A DNA stretch of 64,000 bases, from positions 5,999,700 to 6,063,699 of the forward strand of contig NZ_HF570108.1 in NCBI RefSeq assembly GCF_000297395.2, written 5' to 3'. This DNA is from Micromonospora lupini str. Lupac 08 (lineage in GTDB: Bacteria > Actinomycetota > Actinomycetes > Mycobacteriales > Micromonosporaceae). A program made the position numbers and the translations under genes. Of the stretch, positions 24,104-31,322 are shown one piece after another. Position 1 is the stretch's first letter. Each line of letters starts with the position of its first letter. Under the pieces are notes generated by a model. The model saw only the letters and a program-made list of their open reading frames with translations. It did no database searches and was not told where the DNA came from.

Positions 24104-24880
24104 ATGGTGATCCGGATCGCCGCCGTGGGCGACGTGCATCTGGACGAGGACGTGGTCGGCCGGTTCCGCCCGGCGCTGGAGGAGCTGCCGGAGTGCGCCG
24201 ACGTGCTGCTGCTGGCCGGCGACCTGACCCGGCACGGCACCGAGGCCGAGGCGCGCTGCGTGGCCCAGGAGTTCGGCGGGTTGGCCGTGCCGGTGGTGAC
24301 CGTGCTGGGCAACCACGACCACCAGTGTGACCAGGTGCCGCAGGTCGTGAAGGTGCTTGAGGACGCGGGCATCACGGTGCTGGAGGGCGACGGCGTGGTG
24401 CTGGACTGCGCGGGCGGCCGGCTCGGCATCGCAGGCGTCAAGGGCTTCGGCGGGGGGTTCGCCGGCCGGTGCGCGAGTGACTTCGGCGAGCCGGAGATGA
24501 AGGCGTTCGTCCGGACCACCAACGAGAGCGCGGACCGCCTCGGTGCGGCCCTGCGCTCGTTGGACTGCGACATGCTCGTCGCGCTCACCCACTACTCGCC
24601 CGTTCCGGACACGTTGGTCGGCGAGCCGCTGGAGATCTACCCGTTCCTGGGGTCGTACCAGCTCGGGCAGGCGATCGACTCGGCGCCCACGGCGCTCGCC
24701 GTGCACGGGCACGCGCACGCCGGCACCGAGCGCGGCACCACCCCGGGAGGGGTACGCGTCCGCAACGTCGCGCACCCGGTGATCAAGCAGGCGTACAGCG
24801 TCTTCCATGTCGGGGATCAACTCGACACCGACCAGGTTTCCCCGATCGGAGGGTCGGGTAGTCAGAGGTCATGGAGCTGA
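24104..24880 (+). CDS. Calcineurin-like metallophosphoesterase
   Basis: A 258-residue phosphoesterase. The metal-ligand motifs are in order: GDVHLDED (D-x-H), LLLAGDLTRHG (GD), VLGNHDHQ (GNHD) and the late ALAVHGHAHAGTERG (GH-x-H). Such enzymes hydrolyse nucleotides, nucleic acids or phosphoproteins; the substrate is not readable. The ATG at 24104 is preceded by GAGGGAGG. The tail after residue 245 is Ser/Gly-rich, and its last 10 bases overlap the next small gene in another frame. Confidence 0.93.
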   Translation: MVIRIAAVGDVHLDEDVVGRFRPALEELPECADVLLLAGDLTRHGTEAEARCVAQEFGGLAVPVVTVLGNHDHQCDQVPQVVKVLEDAGITVLEGDGVVLDCAGGRLGIAGVKGFGGGFAGRCASDFGEPEMKAFVRTTNESADRLGAALRSLDCDMLVALTHYSPVPDTLVGEPLEIYPFLGSYQLGQAIDSAPTALAVHGHAHAGTERGTTPGGVRVRNVAHPVIKQAYSVFHVGDQLDTDQVSPIGGSGSQRSWS

Positions 24881-25014
24881 TTCTCTGGATTCTCGCAGTC
24901 GTACTCGTGGTCGCCGGCATCCTCGCGCTGTTCCGCCGGCAGATCCTGTGGGGCATCGTCCTCATCGTCGTCGGGCTGTTGGTCGGCCCGGGTGGTGTCA
25001 GCATCTTCAATTGA
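24871..25014 (+). CDS. GPGG-motif small transmembrane protein
   Basis: A 47-residue protein too small for most gene finders. It begins MELILWILAVVLVVAGILAL, has a short RRQ turn, a second hydrophobic helix (WGIVLIVVGLLV), and ends GPGGVSIFN. This two-helix layout with a terminal GPGG motif defines a widespread actinobacterial small membrane family of unknown function. It overlaps the phosphoesterase gene by 10 bp and is followed by a canonical terminator at 25100-25131. Confidence 0.8.
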   Translation: MELILWILAVVLVVAGILALFRRQILWGIVLIVVGLLVGPGGVSIFN

Positions 25015-25099
25015 CGTTCGCACCTCTCGACAAGCACTTCCTTCTCCACACCGGGACCCGTCGGGGTCGCCGTGGCCGGAGCTTCGTCCTCCCGACAGA

Positions 25100-25131
25100 A
25101 GCACCGGCCGCGGTGGCCCCGGCGCTTTTTT
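25100..25131 (+). terminator. Canonical intrinsic terminator with six T
   Basis: The short stem (about AGC-CCGG at 25100-25107 with CCGG-GCT at 25118-25125) is followed by TTTTTT at 25126-25131. This is one of the few true U-run terminators in this GC-rich window. It closes the four-gene cluster that ends at 25014. Confidence 0.7.
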
Positions 25132-25159
25132 GTGGGTTTGACCCGACGACCTAGCGGCA

Positions 25160-25183
25160 ATATCTCGACCATGGAGATATCTC
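25160..25183 (+). promoter_or_regulatory. AT-rich palindromes across the TspO start codon
   Basis: ATATCTC at 25160-25166 pairs with GAGATAT at 25174-25180 around the ATG at 25171, and GAGATATCTC at 25174-25183 is itself a perfect 10-bp palindrome. This is either a translation-blocking hairpin or an operator. Inferred from sequence alone. Confidence 0.4.
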
Positions 25184-25665
25184 GCGAGGCACGGCCCACC
25201 TCCGGCCGGCGGTCACGCCTGGCGCTCGCCGGCTTCGCGGCGGCCGTCTTCGTCGCGGCCGCGATCGGCGGGCTGGGCGTGCAGGGCACCACCGACGAGT
25301 ACGCGAGCCTGCGCCAGCCGGGCTGGGCGCCGCCGTCCTGGCTCTTCGGCCCGGTCTGGACGGTGCTCTACGCGCTGATCGCCGTCGCCGGCTGGCTGGT
25401 GTGGCGTCGGGTCGGCTTCTCCCCCGCCCTGTGGGCGTGGACCGCCCAACTCGTCCTCAACGCCATCTGGACGCCGCTGTTCTTCGGCGCGGGGCAGTAC
25501 GGGCTGGCGTTCGCCGAGATCGTGCTGATGTGGCTGGCGATCGGCGTCACCGTGGCGCTCTTCTCCCGGGTGTCCCGGGTCGCGACGGCGCTGCTGCTGC
25601 CGTACTGGGCGTGGGTCACGTTCGCCGCCGCGCTCAACCTGTCGATCTGGCAGTTGAACACCTGA
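25171..25665 (+). CDS. TspO/MBR-family membrane protein
   Basis: A 164-residue five-helix membrane protein of the tryptophan-rich sensory protein family. The pattern SLRQPGWAPPSWLFGPVWTV, then LYALIAVAGWLVWRR, AQLVLNAIWTPLFFGAGQYG and LPYWAWVTFAAALN is typical. Family members bind porphyrins, heme intermediates or lipids and respond to stress; here the ligand is unknown. The ATG at 25171 is the only sensible start, and it lies inside a short palindrome. Confidence 0.93.
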   Translation: MEISREARPTSGRRSRLALAGFAAAVFVAAAIGGLGVQGTTDEYASLRQPGWAPPSWLFGPVWTVLYALIAVAGWLVWRRVGFSPALWAWTAQLVLNAIWTPLFFGAGQYGLAFAEIVLMWLAIGVTVALFSRVSRVATALLLPYWAWVTFAAALNLSIWQLNT

Positions 25666-25672
25666 CCGGCGC

Positions 25673-25709
25673 GGGTCCTCCGGCGGGAGGCAGCCCCGCC
25701 GGAGGACCC
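25673..25709. terminator. Bidirectional terminator, 15-bp stem
   Basis: Perfect arms 25673-25687 and 25695-25709 with a 7-nt loop, lying between the convergent stops of the TspO gene (25665) and the M23 gene (25719). Confidence 0.85.
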
Positions 25710-25718
25710 CCTGCTCCG

Positions 25719-26492
25719 TCAGCAGCGGGGCACGTTCGGGATGTAGCCGTCGTAACCGGTGTAGACGTACGCGTCGGAGATGTAGCGGCCGCTGCCGATG
25801 CGGTCCCAGATCGAGCTGGTGCCGTACGTGCCGGTGACCGTGGTGCCGCTGGTCTGGCAGGCGATGGTCACCCGGGTGCCGTCGGCGACGGTGCCCACCG
25901 AGGCGTATCCGGTGCCGGGGCCGGAGCGGACGGTAAGCGGAGTGCCACTGGTGTCGACGGTGGCGTTGCCGGTGCCCGAGCTGCACGCGTTGTCGCTGGT
26001 GTAGGTCTTGCTACCCCAGTACAGGCCGAGGGTGCCGTTGAACCTGACCTGGATGTCGCTGCCGTTGAGGCGCTGCTCGTAGTGCAGGTGGGGGCCCGTG
26101 GAGCCGCCGGTGCTGCCCACCCAGCCGAGCACCTTGCCGTAGCCGACGGTCTGCCCCACCGAGACGTTGAAGCCGTTGAGGTGGGCGTAGTAGGTCGAGT
26201 AGCCGCCACCGTGGTTGATCCGGACGTACTTGCCGTAACTGGTGCCGCCGAGGTCGGTGACCCGGTCGACAGTGCCGGGGGCGCTGGCCACCACCGGGTC
26301 GCCGAGGTCGTCGGTGCGGTTGAAGTCGACGGCGTACGCCGGGCTGTGGTCCGACCGGGTCTGCCCCGACCAGGACTGGCCGCACGGGAACGGCACCTTG
26401 AAGGTCGGCGCGGCAAGCGCCGGGCTCGCCGGCGCGAGGGCTCCTCCGACGAGCAGGCCCGTCACCAACAGGCTGATCCACCGCTTACGCAT
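25719..26492 (-). CDS. Secreted M23 (LytM-type) peptidase with SH3-like domain
   Basis: A 257-residue exported protein. A signal peptide (MRKRWISLLVTGLLVGGALA, cut near ALA-AP) precedes an M23 zinc endopeptidase domain with HSPAYAVDFNR (the H-x-x-x-D metal motif) and GPHLHYEQ (HxH motif). A C-terminal SH3b-type domain (TPLTVRSGPGTGYASVGTVA) likely binds peptidoglycan or another surface. Such enzymes cut peptide cross-bridges in bacterial walls, either its own or those of competitors. The ATG at 26492 follows TAGGAGGAG. It is divergent from the alpha-glucoside operon. Confidence 0.94.
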   Translation of the reverse strand: MRKRWISLLVTGLLVGGALAPASPALAAPTFKVPFPCGQSWSGQTRSDHSPAYAVDFNRTDDLGDPVVASAPGTVDRVTDLGGTSYGKYVRINHGGGYSTYYAHLNGFNVSVGQTVGYGKVLGWVGSTGGSTGPHLHYEQRLNGSDIQVRFNGTLGLYWGSKTYTSDNACSSGTGNATVDTSGTPLTVRSGPGTGYASVGTVADGTRVTIACQTSGTTVTGTYGTSSIWDRIGSGRYISDAYVYTGYDGYIPNVPRC

Positions 26493-26659
26493 GCAGCTCC
26501 TCCTATGTTCAAAACCTTCGATGAGGTGCGCCCAGCCTGACAGATATCGCCAATCTTCGAAAGGGTCGGGATCCCCGGCCGGGAGCGCGTCCGGCCAGCC
26601 GACACGAGGTTTCGGGATTGTTACTCGCTCGTGTCTGACAGGGGGTGGACCAGACCGGA

Positions 26660-26673
26660 TGCAAGCGCTTACA
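26660..26673 (+). promoter_or_regulatory. LacI-type operator upstream of the alpha-glucoside operon
   Basis: TGCAAGCGCTTACA has the AAGCGCTT core (26663-26670) of LacI-family sugar operators in actinobacteria. It sits 69 bp before the binding-protein start. The LacI regulator encoded at 30243 is the natural candidate to bind it, giving induction by alpha-glucosides. Confidence 0.75.
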
Positions 26674-26741
26674 TGTGTGCACGCCCAATCGGACCGGCGA
26701 CGGGTCACAGCACGACCGCGCCGGCTAGGAAGGAGGACGGC

Positions 26742-28088
26742 ATGGCGGTCTTTACCAGACCACGCCAGGCCTTCGTGATCGCCGGTGTGCTCGGGCTGGC
26801 GCTCAGCGCCACCGCTTGCGGTACCGGTGACGACAAGAAGAGCGACAAGGCGGGCTCCGCGGAGTGCGCCCCATACGAGAAGTACCAGGGCAACGACGGC
26901 AAGAAGGTCTCCATCTACGCGTCCATCCGTGACGCCGAGGCCGACCTGCTCGAGCGGTCGTGGTCGCAGTTCACCGAGTGCACCGGCATCGAGATCGCGT
27001 ACGAGGGCAGCGGCGAGTTCGAGGCCCAGCTCCCCGTCCGGGTCGACGGCGGCAACGCGCCCGACATCGCGTTCGTGCCCCAGCCGGGCCTCGTGAAGCG
27101 GTTCGCGGACGCCGGGAAGCTGAAGCAGCTCGGCGCCGACACCAAGGCGCTGGCCGAGCAGAACATGCCGGCCGACTGGCTGAAGTACGGCACCGTCAAC
27201 GGAACGCTCTACGGCGTGCCGCTCGGTGCGAACGTGAAGTCCTTCGTCTGGTACTCGCCGAAGACGTTCAAGGAGAAGGGCTGGGAGGTCCCGACCACCT
27301 GGGAGCAGCTCATCGCCCTGAGCGACAAGATCGCTGCCAGCGGCATGAAGCCGTGGTGCGCGGGTGTCGAGTCCGGTGACGCCACCGGCTGGCCGGCCAC
27401 CGACTGGATCGAGGACGTGCTGCTGCGGACGGCGGGCGCCGAGGTCTACGACCAGTGGACCACCCACGCCATTCCGTTCAACGACCCGCGGGTCGTCGAC
27501 GCGGTGGACCGCGCCGGCACGATCCTCAAGAACGACAAGTACATGAACGGCGGCTTCGGCGGCGTCAAGAGCATCACCACCACCGCCTTCCAGGAGGCGG
27601 GCCTGCCGGTGACCACCGGCAAGTGCGCGATGCACCGCCAGGCGTCGTTCTACGCCAACCAGTTCCCCGAGGGCACCAAGGTGGCTGCGGACGGCGACGC
27701 GTTCGCCTTCTACTTCCCGGCCATCGACGCCGCCAAGGGCAAGCCGGTGCTGGGCGCGGGCGAGTTCGTCGTCGCCTACGCCGACCGTCCCGAGGTGCAG
27801 GCGGTGCAGACGTACCTGGCCTCCGCCGAGTACGTCAACAGCCGCGCGAAGCTCGGCAACTGGGTCACGGCGAACAACAAGCTGGACATCGCCAACGTCG
27901 CCAGCCCGATCGACAAGCTCTCCGTCCAGATCCTCCAGGACAAGACCGGCGTCTTCCGCTTCGACGGATCCGACCTGATGCCGGCCGCCGTCGGCGCGGG
28001 GACGTTCTGGAAGGGCATGGTCGAGTGGCTGAACGGCAAGGCCACCGCCCCGGTGCTCCAGGGCATCGAGAGCAGCTGGCCTAAGTGA
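26742..28088 (+). CDS. ABC transporter substrate-binding lipoprotein, alpha-glucoside type
   Basis: A 448-residue sugar-binding lipoprotein. The N-terminus (FVIAGVLGLALSATACG) ends in a lipobox with Cys26, so it should be anchored to the outer face of the membrane. The rest is a family 1 solute-binding fold. Conserved blocks such as WYSPKTFKEKGWEVPTTWEQ and AGEFVVAYADRPEVQAVQTY resemble AglE-type proteins for sucrose, trehalose or maltose-like sugars. AAGGAGG precedes the ATG at 26742. It heads an operon of two permeases, a LacI regulator and a GH13 enzyme. No ATPase is encoded nearby, so a shared MsiK-type ATPase is expected, as is known in actinobacteria. Confidence 0.95.
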   Translation: MAVFTRPRQAFVIAGVLGLALSATACGTGDDKKSDKAGSAECAPYEKYQGNDGKKVSIYASIRDAEADLLERSWSQFTECTGIEIAYEGSGEFEAQLPVRVDGGNAPDIAFVPQPGLVKRFADAGKLKQLGADTKALAEQNMPADWLKYGTVNGTLYGVPLGANVKSFVWYSPKTFKEKGWEVPTTWEQLIALSDKIAASGMKPWCAGVESGDATGWPATDWIEDVLLRTAGAEVYDQWTTHAIPFNDPRVVDAVDRAGTILKNDKYMNGGFGGVKSITTTAFQEAGLPVTTGKCAMHRQASFYANQFPEGTKVAADGDAFAFYFPAIDAAKGKPVLGAGEFVVAYADRPEVQAVQTYLASAEYVNSRAKLGNWVTANNKLDIANVASPIDKLSVQILQDKTGVFRFDGSDLMPAAVGAGTFWKGMVEWLNGKATAPVLQGIESSWPK

Positions 28089-28094
28089 TCTCGA

Positions 28095-28130
28095 CGGTGG
28101 CCCGGTCCGCTCGCGCGGGCCGGGCCACCG
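28095..28130 (+). promoter_or_regulatory. Intercistronic hairpin after the binding-protein gene
   Basis: Arms 28095-28110 and 28115-28130 form a 16-bp helix with one G-U pair and a TCGC loop. It lies between the binding-protein stop and the first permease. Such hairpins usually stabilise or partially end the upstream message, so the binding protein outnumbers the permeases. Confidence 0.65.
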
Positions 28131-28158
28131 GCCGAACCGGACCCGGAAGGGAGGGTTG

Positions 28159-29205
28159 ATGGAGTTCGACTTCGCCGATGAGCAGCCGAAGCTCCTCATG
28201 CTGATGTACGGGCTGATCGCCTTCGTGGTGGTGGTGGGCGGTCTGCTCCTGCTGCTCGACGTCGTGCCGGCCTGGTTTGCCCGGCGACGGGAGGCGCAGC
28301 TCGTCGCCGCCTCGGCGAGTGGAGCTCCCCTCCCCCGCCGGTCCAAGCCGCGGGAGGGGATCTTCGCGATCTTCTTCCTGCTGCCCACTCTGCTGCTGCT
28401 CACCATCGGCCTGGTCGTGCCGGCCATCCGCACCCTGCTGCTCTCCCTGATGAACGGGAGCAGCACCGACTGGGTGGGGCTGCGCAACTACGGCTGGATG
28501 TTCTCCGACGACTCGATGCTCCGGGTCCTGATCAACACCCTGGTCTGGGTGGTTCTGGTGCCGGTGGTGGCGACCGCATTCGGCCTGATCTACGCCGTCC
28601 TGGTGGACAAGGCCCGGTTCGAGGCCGTGGCCAAGTCGCTGATCTTCCTGCCGATGGCGATCTCCTTCGTGGGCGCCAGCATCATCTGGAAGTTCGTCTA
28701 CGCCTACCGGGGCGAGGGTGACCAGATCGGTCTGCTCAACCAGATCGTGGTCAGCCTCGGCGGCGAGCCGAAGCAGTGGCTGCTGGAATCACCCCTGAAC
28801 ACGCTGCTGCTGGTCGTCATCATGGTCTGGATCCAGGCCGGTTTCGCCATGGTGGTGCTCTCCGCCGCGATCAAGGCGATCCCCGGCGACATCGTGGAGG
28901 CCGCGCGGCTCGACGGGGTCAGCCCCTGGCAGATGTTCTGGCAGATCACCATGCCGAGCATCCGGCCGGCGCTGATCGTGGTGGCGGTGACGCTCACGAT
29001 CGCCACGCTCAAGGTCTTCGACATCGTCCGGACCGCGACCAACGGCAACTACGACACCAGCGTGATCGCCAGCGAGATGTACAACCAGGCGTTCCGGTAC
29101 GGCCAGAACGGGCAGGGCTCCGCGCTCGCGGTCTTCCTCTTCATCCTGGTCATTCCGGTCGTGATCTACCAGATCCGCAACCTCCGTCAGCAGCGGGAGG
29201 GCTGA
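28159..29205 (+). CDS. ABC sugar permease (MalF/AglF-like)
   Basis: A 348-residue inner-membrane permease with an unusual extra N-terminal helix (LLMLMYGLIAFVVVVGGLLL) before the six-helix core. The EAA loop, which docks with the ATPase, reads EAARLDGVSPWQMFWQITMP. The sequence resembles AglF-type alpha-glucoside permeases. The ATG at 28159 follows GGAAGGGAGG. It overlaps nothing and the second permease starts 1 bp after its stop codon. It needs the partner permease and an ATPase encoded elsewhere. Confidence 0.94.
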   Translation: MEFDFADEQPKLLMLMYGLIAFVVVVGGLLLLLDVVPAWFARRREAQLVAASASGAPLPRRSKPREGIFAIFFLLPTLLLLTIGLVVPAIRTLLLSLMNGSSTDWVGLRNYGWMFSDDSMLRVLINTLVWVVLVPVVATAFGLIYAVLVDKARFEAVAKSLIFLPMAISFVGASIIWKFVYAYRGEGDQIGLLNQIVVSLGGEPKQWLLESPLNTLLLVVIMVWIQAGFAMVVLSAAIKAIPGDIVEAARLDGVSPWQMFWQITMPSIRPALIVVAVTLTIATLKVFDIVRTATNGNYDTSVIASEMYNQAFRYGQNGQGSALAVFLFILVIPVVIYQIRNLRQQREG

Positions 29206-29206
29206 G

Positions 29207-30175
29207 ATGACCACCGCAACGCCCACCGTCGCCGCAGGCGCCCAGAAGGTCGACGGCACCACGTCCACCACCGCCGGGCGGGTTCGTCGACGGCTCAACA
29301 GCCGTACGGCCACGCTCGTCTCGATCGTCATCGCGGTGGTGTGGACCATCCCGACGTTCGGCCTGCTCATCTCGTCCCTCCGGCCGGAGGACGAGATCAA
29401 GACCACCGGCTGGTGGACCGCCTTCACCAACCCGCAGTTCACGCTGGAGAACTACCAGCAGGTCCTGTTCGGGCGGTCGTCGTCGTCGGGGCAGCTCGCC
29501 AGCTACTTCATCAACTCGCTGGCGATCACCATCCCGTCGGTGCTCTTCCCGCTCGCCTTCGCGGCCCTGGCCGCGTACGCGCTGGCGTGGATCAAATTCC
29601 GCGGGCGGGACTGGCTCTACATCGCGATCTTCGCGTTGCAGATCGTCCCGCTGCAGATGGCCCTGGTGCCGCTGCTGAGGTTCTTCTCCACAGGCGTCAC
29701 CCTCGGCGGCGTCACCCTGATGCCGGCGTGGGACCTGGTCGACGAGCAGAAGTTCGCCCAGGTGTGGTTCGCGCACACCTGTTTCGCGCTTCCGTTCGCC
29801 GTCTTCCTGCTGCACAACTTCATCTCGCAACTTCCGGGCGACCTGATGGAGGCGGCCCGGGTCGACGGGGCCACCCACCCGAAGATCTTCCGCACCATCG
29901 TGCTGCCGCTGATCACCCCGGCGCTTGCCGCGTTCGGCATCTTCCAGTTCCTCTGGGTCTGGAACGACCTGCTGGTCGCGCTCATCTTCGCCGGCGGCGG
30001 CAACGAGACGGCCCCGCTCACGGTCCGGCTGGCCGAGATGGCCGGCACCCGGGGCAGCGAGTGGCAGCGGCTGACCGCGGGCGCGTTCGTCTCGATCGTT
30101 GTACCGCTCGTCGTATTCCTGTCCCTGCAGCGCTTCTTCGTGCGAGGTCTGCTCGCCGGCAGCGTCAAGGGCTGA
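29207..30175 (+). CDS. ABC sugar permease (MalG/AglG-like)
   Basis: A 322-residue permease with six hydrophobic helices and the EAA docking loop EAARVDGATHPKIFRTIVLP. A conserved ending (LQRFFVRGLLAGSVKG) is typical of MalG-type subunits. It lies one base after the MalF-type gene and forms the translocation pore with it. Expression probably stops in part at the hairpin at 30183-30219, which separates it from the regulator. Confidence 0.95.
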   Translation: MTTATPTVAAGAQKVDGTTSTTAGRVRRRLNSRTATLVSIVIAVVWTIPTFGLLISSLRPEDEIKTTGWWTAFTNPQFTLENYQQVLFGRSSSSGQLASYFINSLAITIPSVLFPLAFAALAAYALAWIKFRGRDWLYIAIFALQIVPLQMALVPLLRFFSTGVTLGGVTLMPAWDLVDEQKFAQVWFAHTCFALPFAVFLLHNFISQLPGDLMEAARVDGATHPKIFRTIVLPLITPALAAFGIFQFLWVWNDLLVALIFAGGGNETAPLTVRLAEMAGTRGSEWQRLTAGAFVSIVVPLVVFLSLQRFFVRGLLAGSVKG

Positions 30176-30182
30176 CCCGCTT

Positions 30183-30219
30183 GCCCGCCGCCGCCTGGCC
30201 CCTGAGGGCGGCGGCGGGC
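30183..30219 (+). terminator. Hairpin after the permease genes
   Basis: Perfect 13-bp arms 30183-30195 and 30207-30219 with an 11-nt loop, 8 bp after the permease stop and before the LacI gene. It may be a partial terminator. Confidence 0.65.
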
Positions 30220-30242
30220 GACGGGTACCGAGCGGGGGAACC

Positions 30243-31289
30243 GTGACGAAGATTGATGATGTGGCCCGGTTGGCCGGGGTCTCCACGGCAACCGTCTCGC
30301 GGGCCCTGCGCGGGCTGCCGACGGTCTCGGCCGCCACCCGACGCAGAGTCCTCGCGGCCGCCGAGCAGCTCGACTACGCGGTCTCGCCGAGCGCGTCCCG
30401 GCTCGCCGGTGGCCGCACCGGCACGGTCGCGGTGGTCGTACCGAGGATCACCCGCTGGTTCTTCAGCACTGTGGTCGAGGCGGTCGAGGAGTATCTGCAC
30501 CACTCCGGCTACGACCTGCTGCTCTACAACCTGGGCGGTCGGGAGCAGATCCGCCAGCGGGTGCTGCGCACCGCCAACCTGCACAAGCGGGTCGACGCCA
30601 TGATGCTTGTCGCCACGCCGCTGCGTCCGGCGGACCTGACCGCGCTGGCTTCCCTGGACCTGCCCGGCGTGACAATCAGCTCGGGCAGCAGGGTGCCCAA
30701 CTGGCCGTGCGTACGCATCGACGACGTGGCCGCCGCGCGGATGGCCACCCGCCACCTGCTCGACCTCGGCCACCGGCGGATCGCGCACATCTCCGGAGAC
30801 CCCGACGACGAGCTGGCCTTCACCACCCACCTCGACCGGCGGCGGGGCTACCAGGCGGAGCTGCGGGCCGCCGGCCTGCGACCCGATCCGAGCCTGGACG
30901 TCGAGTCGTCGTTCACCATCGACGGCGGCAACCGGGCCGCCGCCGAGCTGCTGGCCCGCGGCGTTCCGCCGACCGCGATCGTCGCCGCCTGCGACGAGAT
31001 GGCGATGGGCGCGATGACCGCCCTGCGCGACGCCGGACTGCGCGTACCGCAGGACGTCAGCGTGGTCGGCATCGACGACCACGACCTCGCCGGCGTGCTC
31101 GGTCTCAGCACCATCGCCCAGCCCGCCGCGGAACAGGGCCGCCTGGCCGCCCGGATGCTGCTCGACCCGCTCGGCGCCCGCAACCTGAGCCCGATCATCG
31201 GTCAACGAACCGCCGACGGCGACACGCCGGTGATCCTGCCCACTCGGCTGGTGGTGCGAGAGTCCACCGCGCCGCCACGGGCACACTGA
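30243..31289 (+). CDS. LacI-family transcriptional regulator
   Basis: A 348-residue regulator with an N-terminal LacI helix-turn-helix (KIDDVARLAGVSTATVSRAL) and hinge, and a periplasmic-binding-type effector domain. The GTG at 30243 has a GGGGGAACC site. Its place between the alpha-glucoside permeases and the GH13 enzyme makes it the local repressor, probably released by an alpha-glucoside or its breakdown product. The likely target is the AAGCGCTT operator at 26660-26673. The GH13 gene continues in the same frame 33 bp after its stop. Confidence 0.94.
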   Translation: MTKIDDVARLAGVSTATVSRALRGLPTVSAATRRRVLAAAEQLDYAVSPSASRLAGGRTGTVAVVVPRITRWFFSTVVEAVEEYLHHSGYDLLLYNLGGREQIRQRVLRTANLHKRVDAMMLVATPLRPADLTALASLDLPGVTISSGSRVPNWPCVRIDDVAAARMATRHLLDLGHRRIAHISGDPDDELAFTTHLDRRRGYQAELRAAGLRPDPSLDVESSFTIDGGNRAAAELLARGVPPTAIVAACDEMAMGAMTALRDAGLRVPQDVSVVGIDDHDLAGVLGLSTIAQPAAEQGRLAARMLLDPLGARNLSPIIGQRTADGDTPVILPTRLVVRESTAPPRAH

Positions 31290-31322
31290 ACCCTCAAACA
31301 CCGCGCTACACGGGAGACGACC

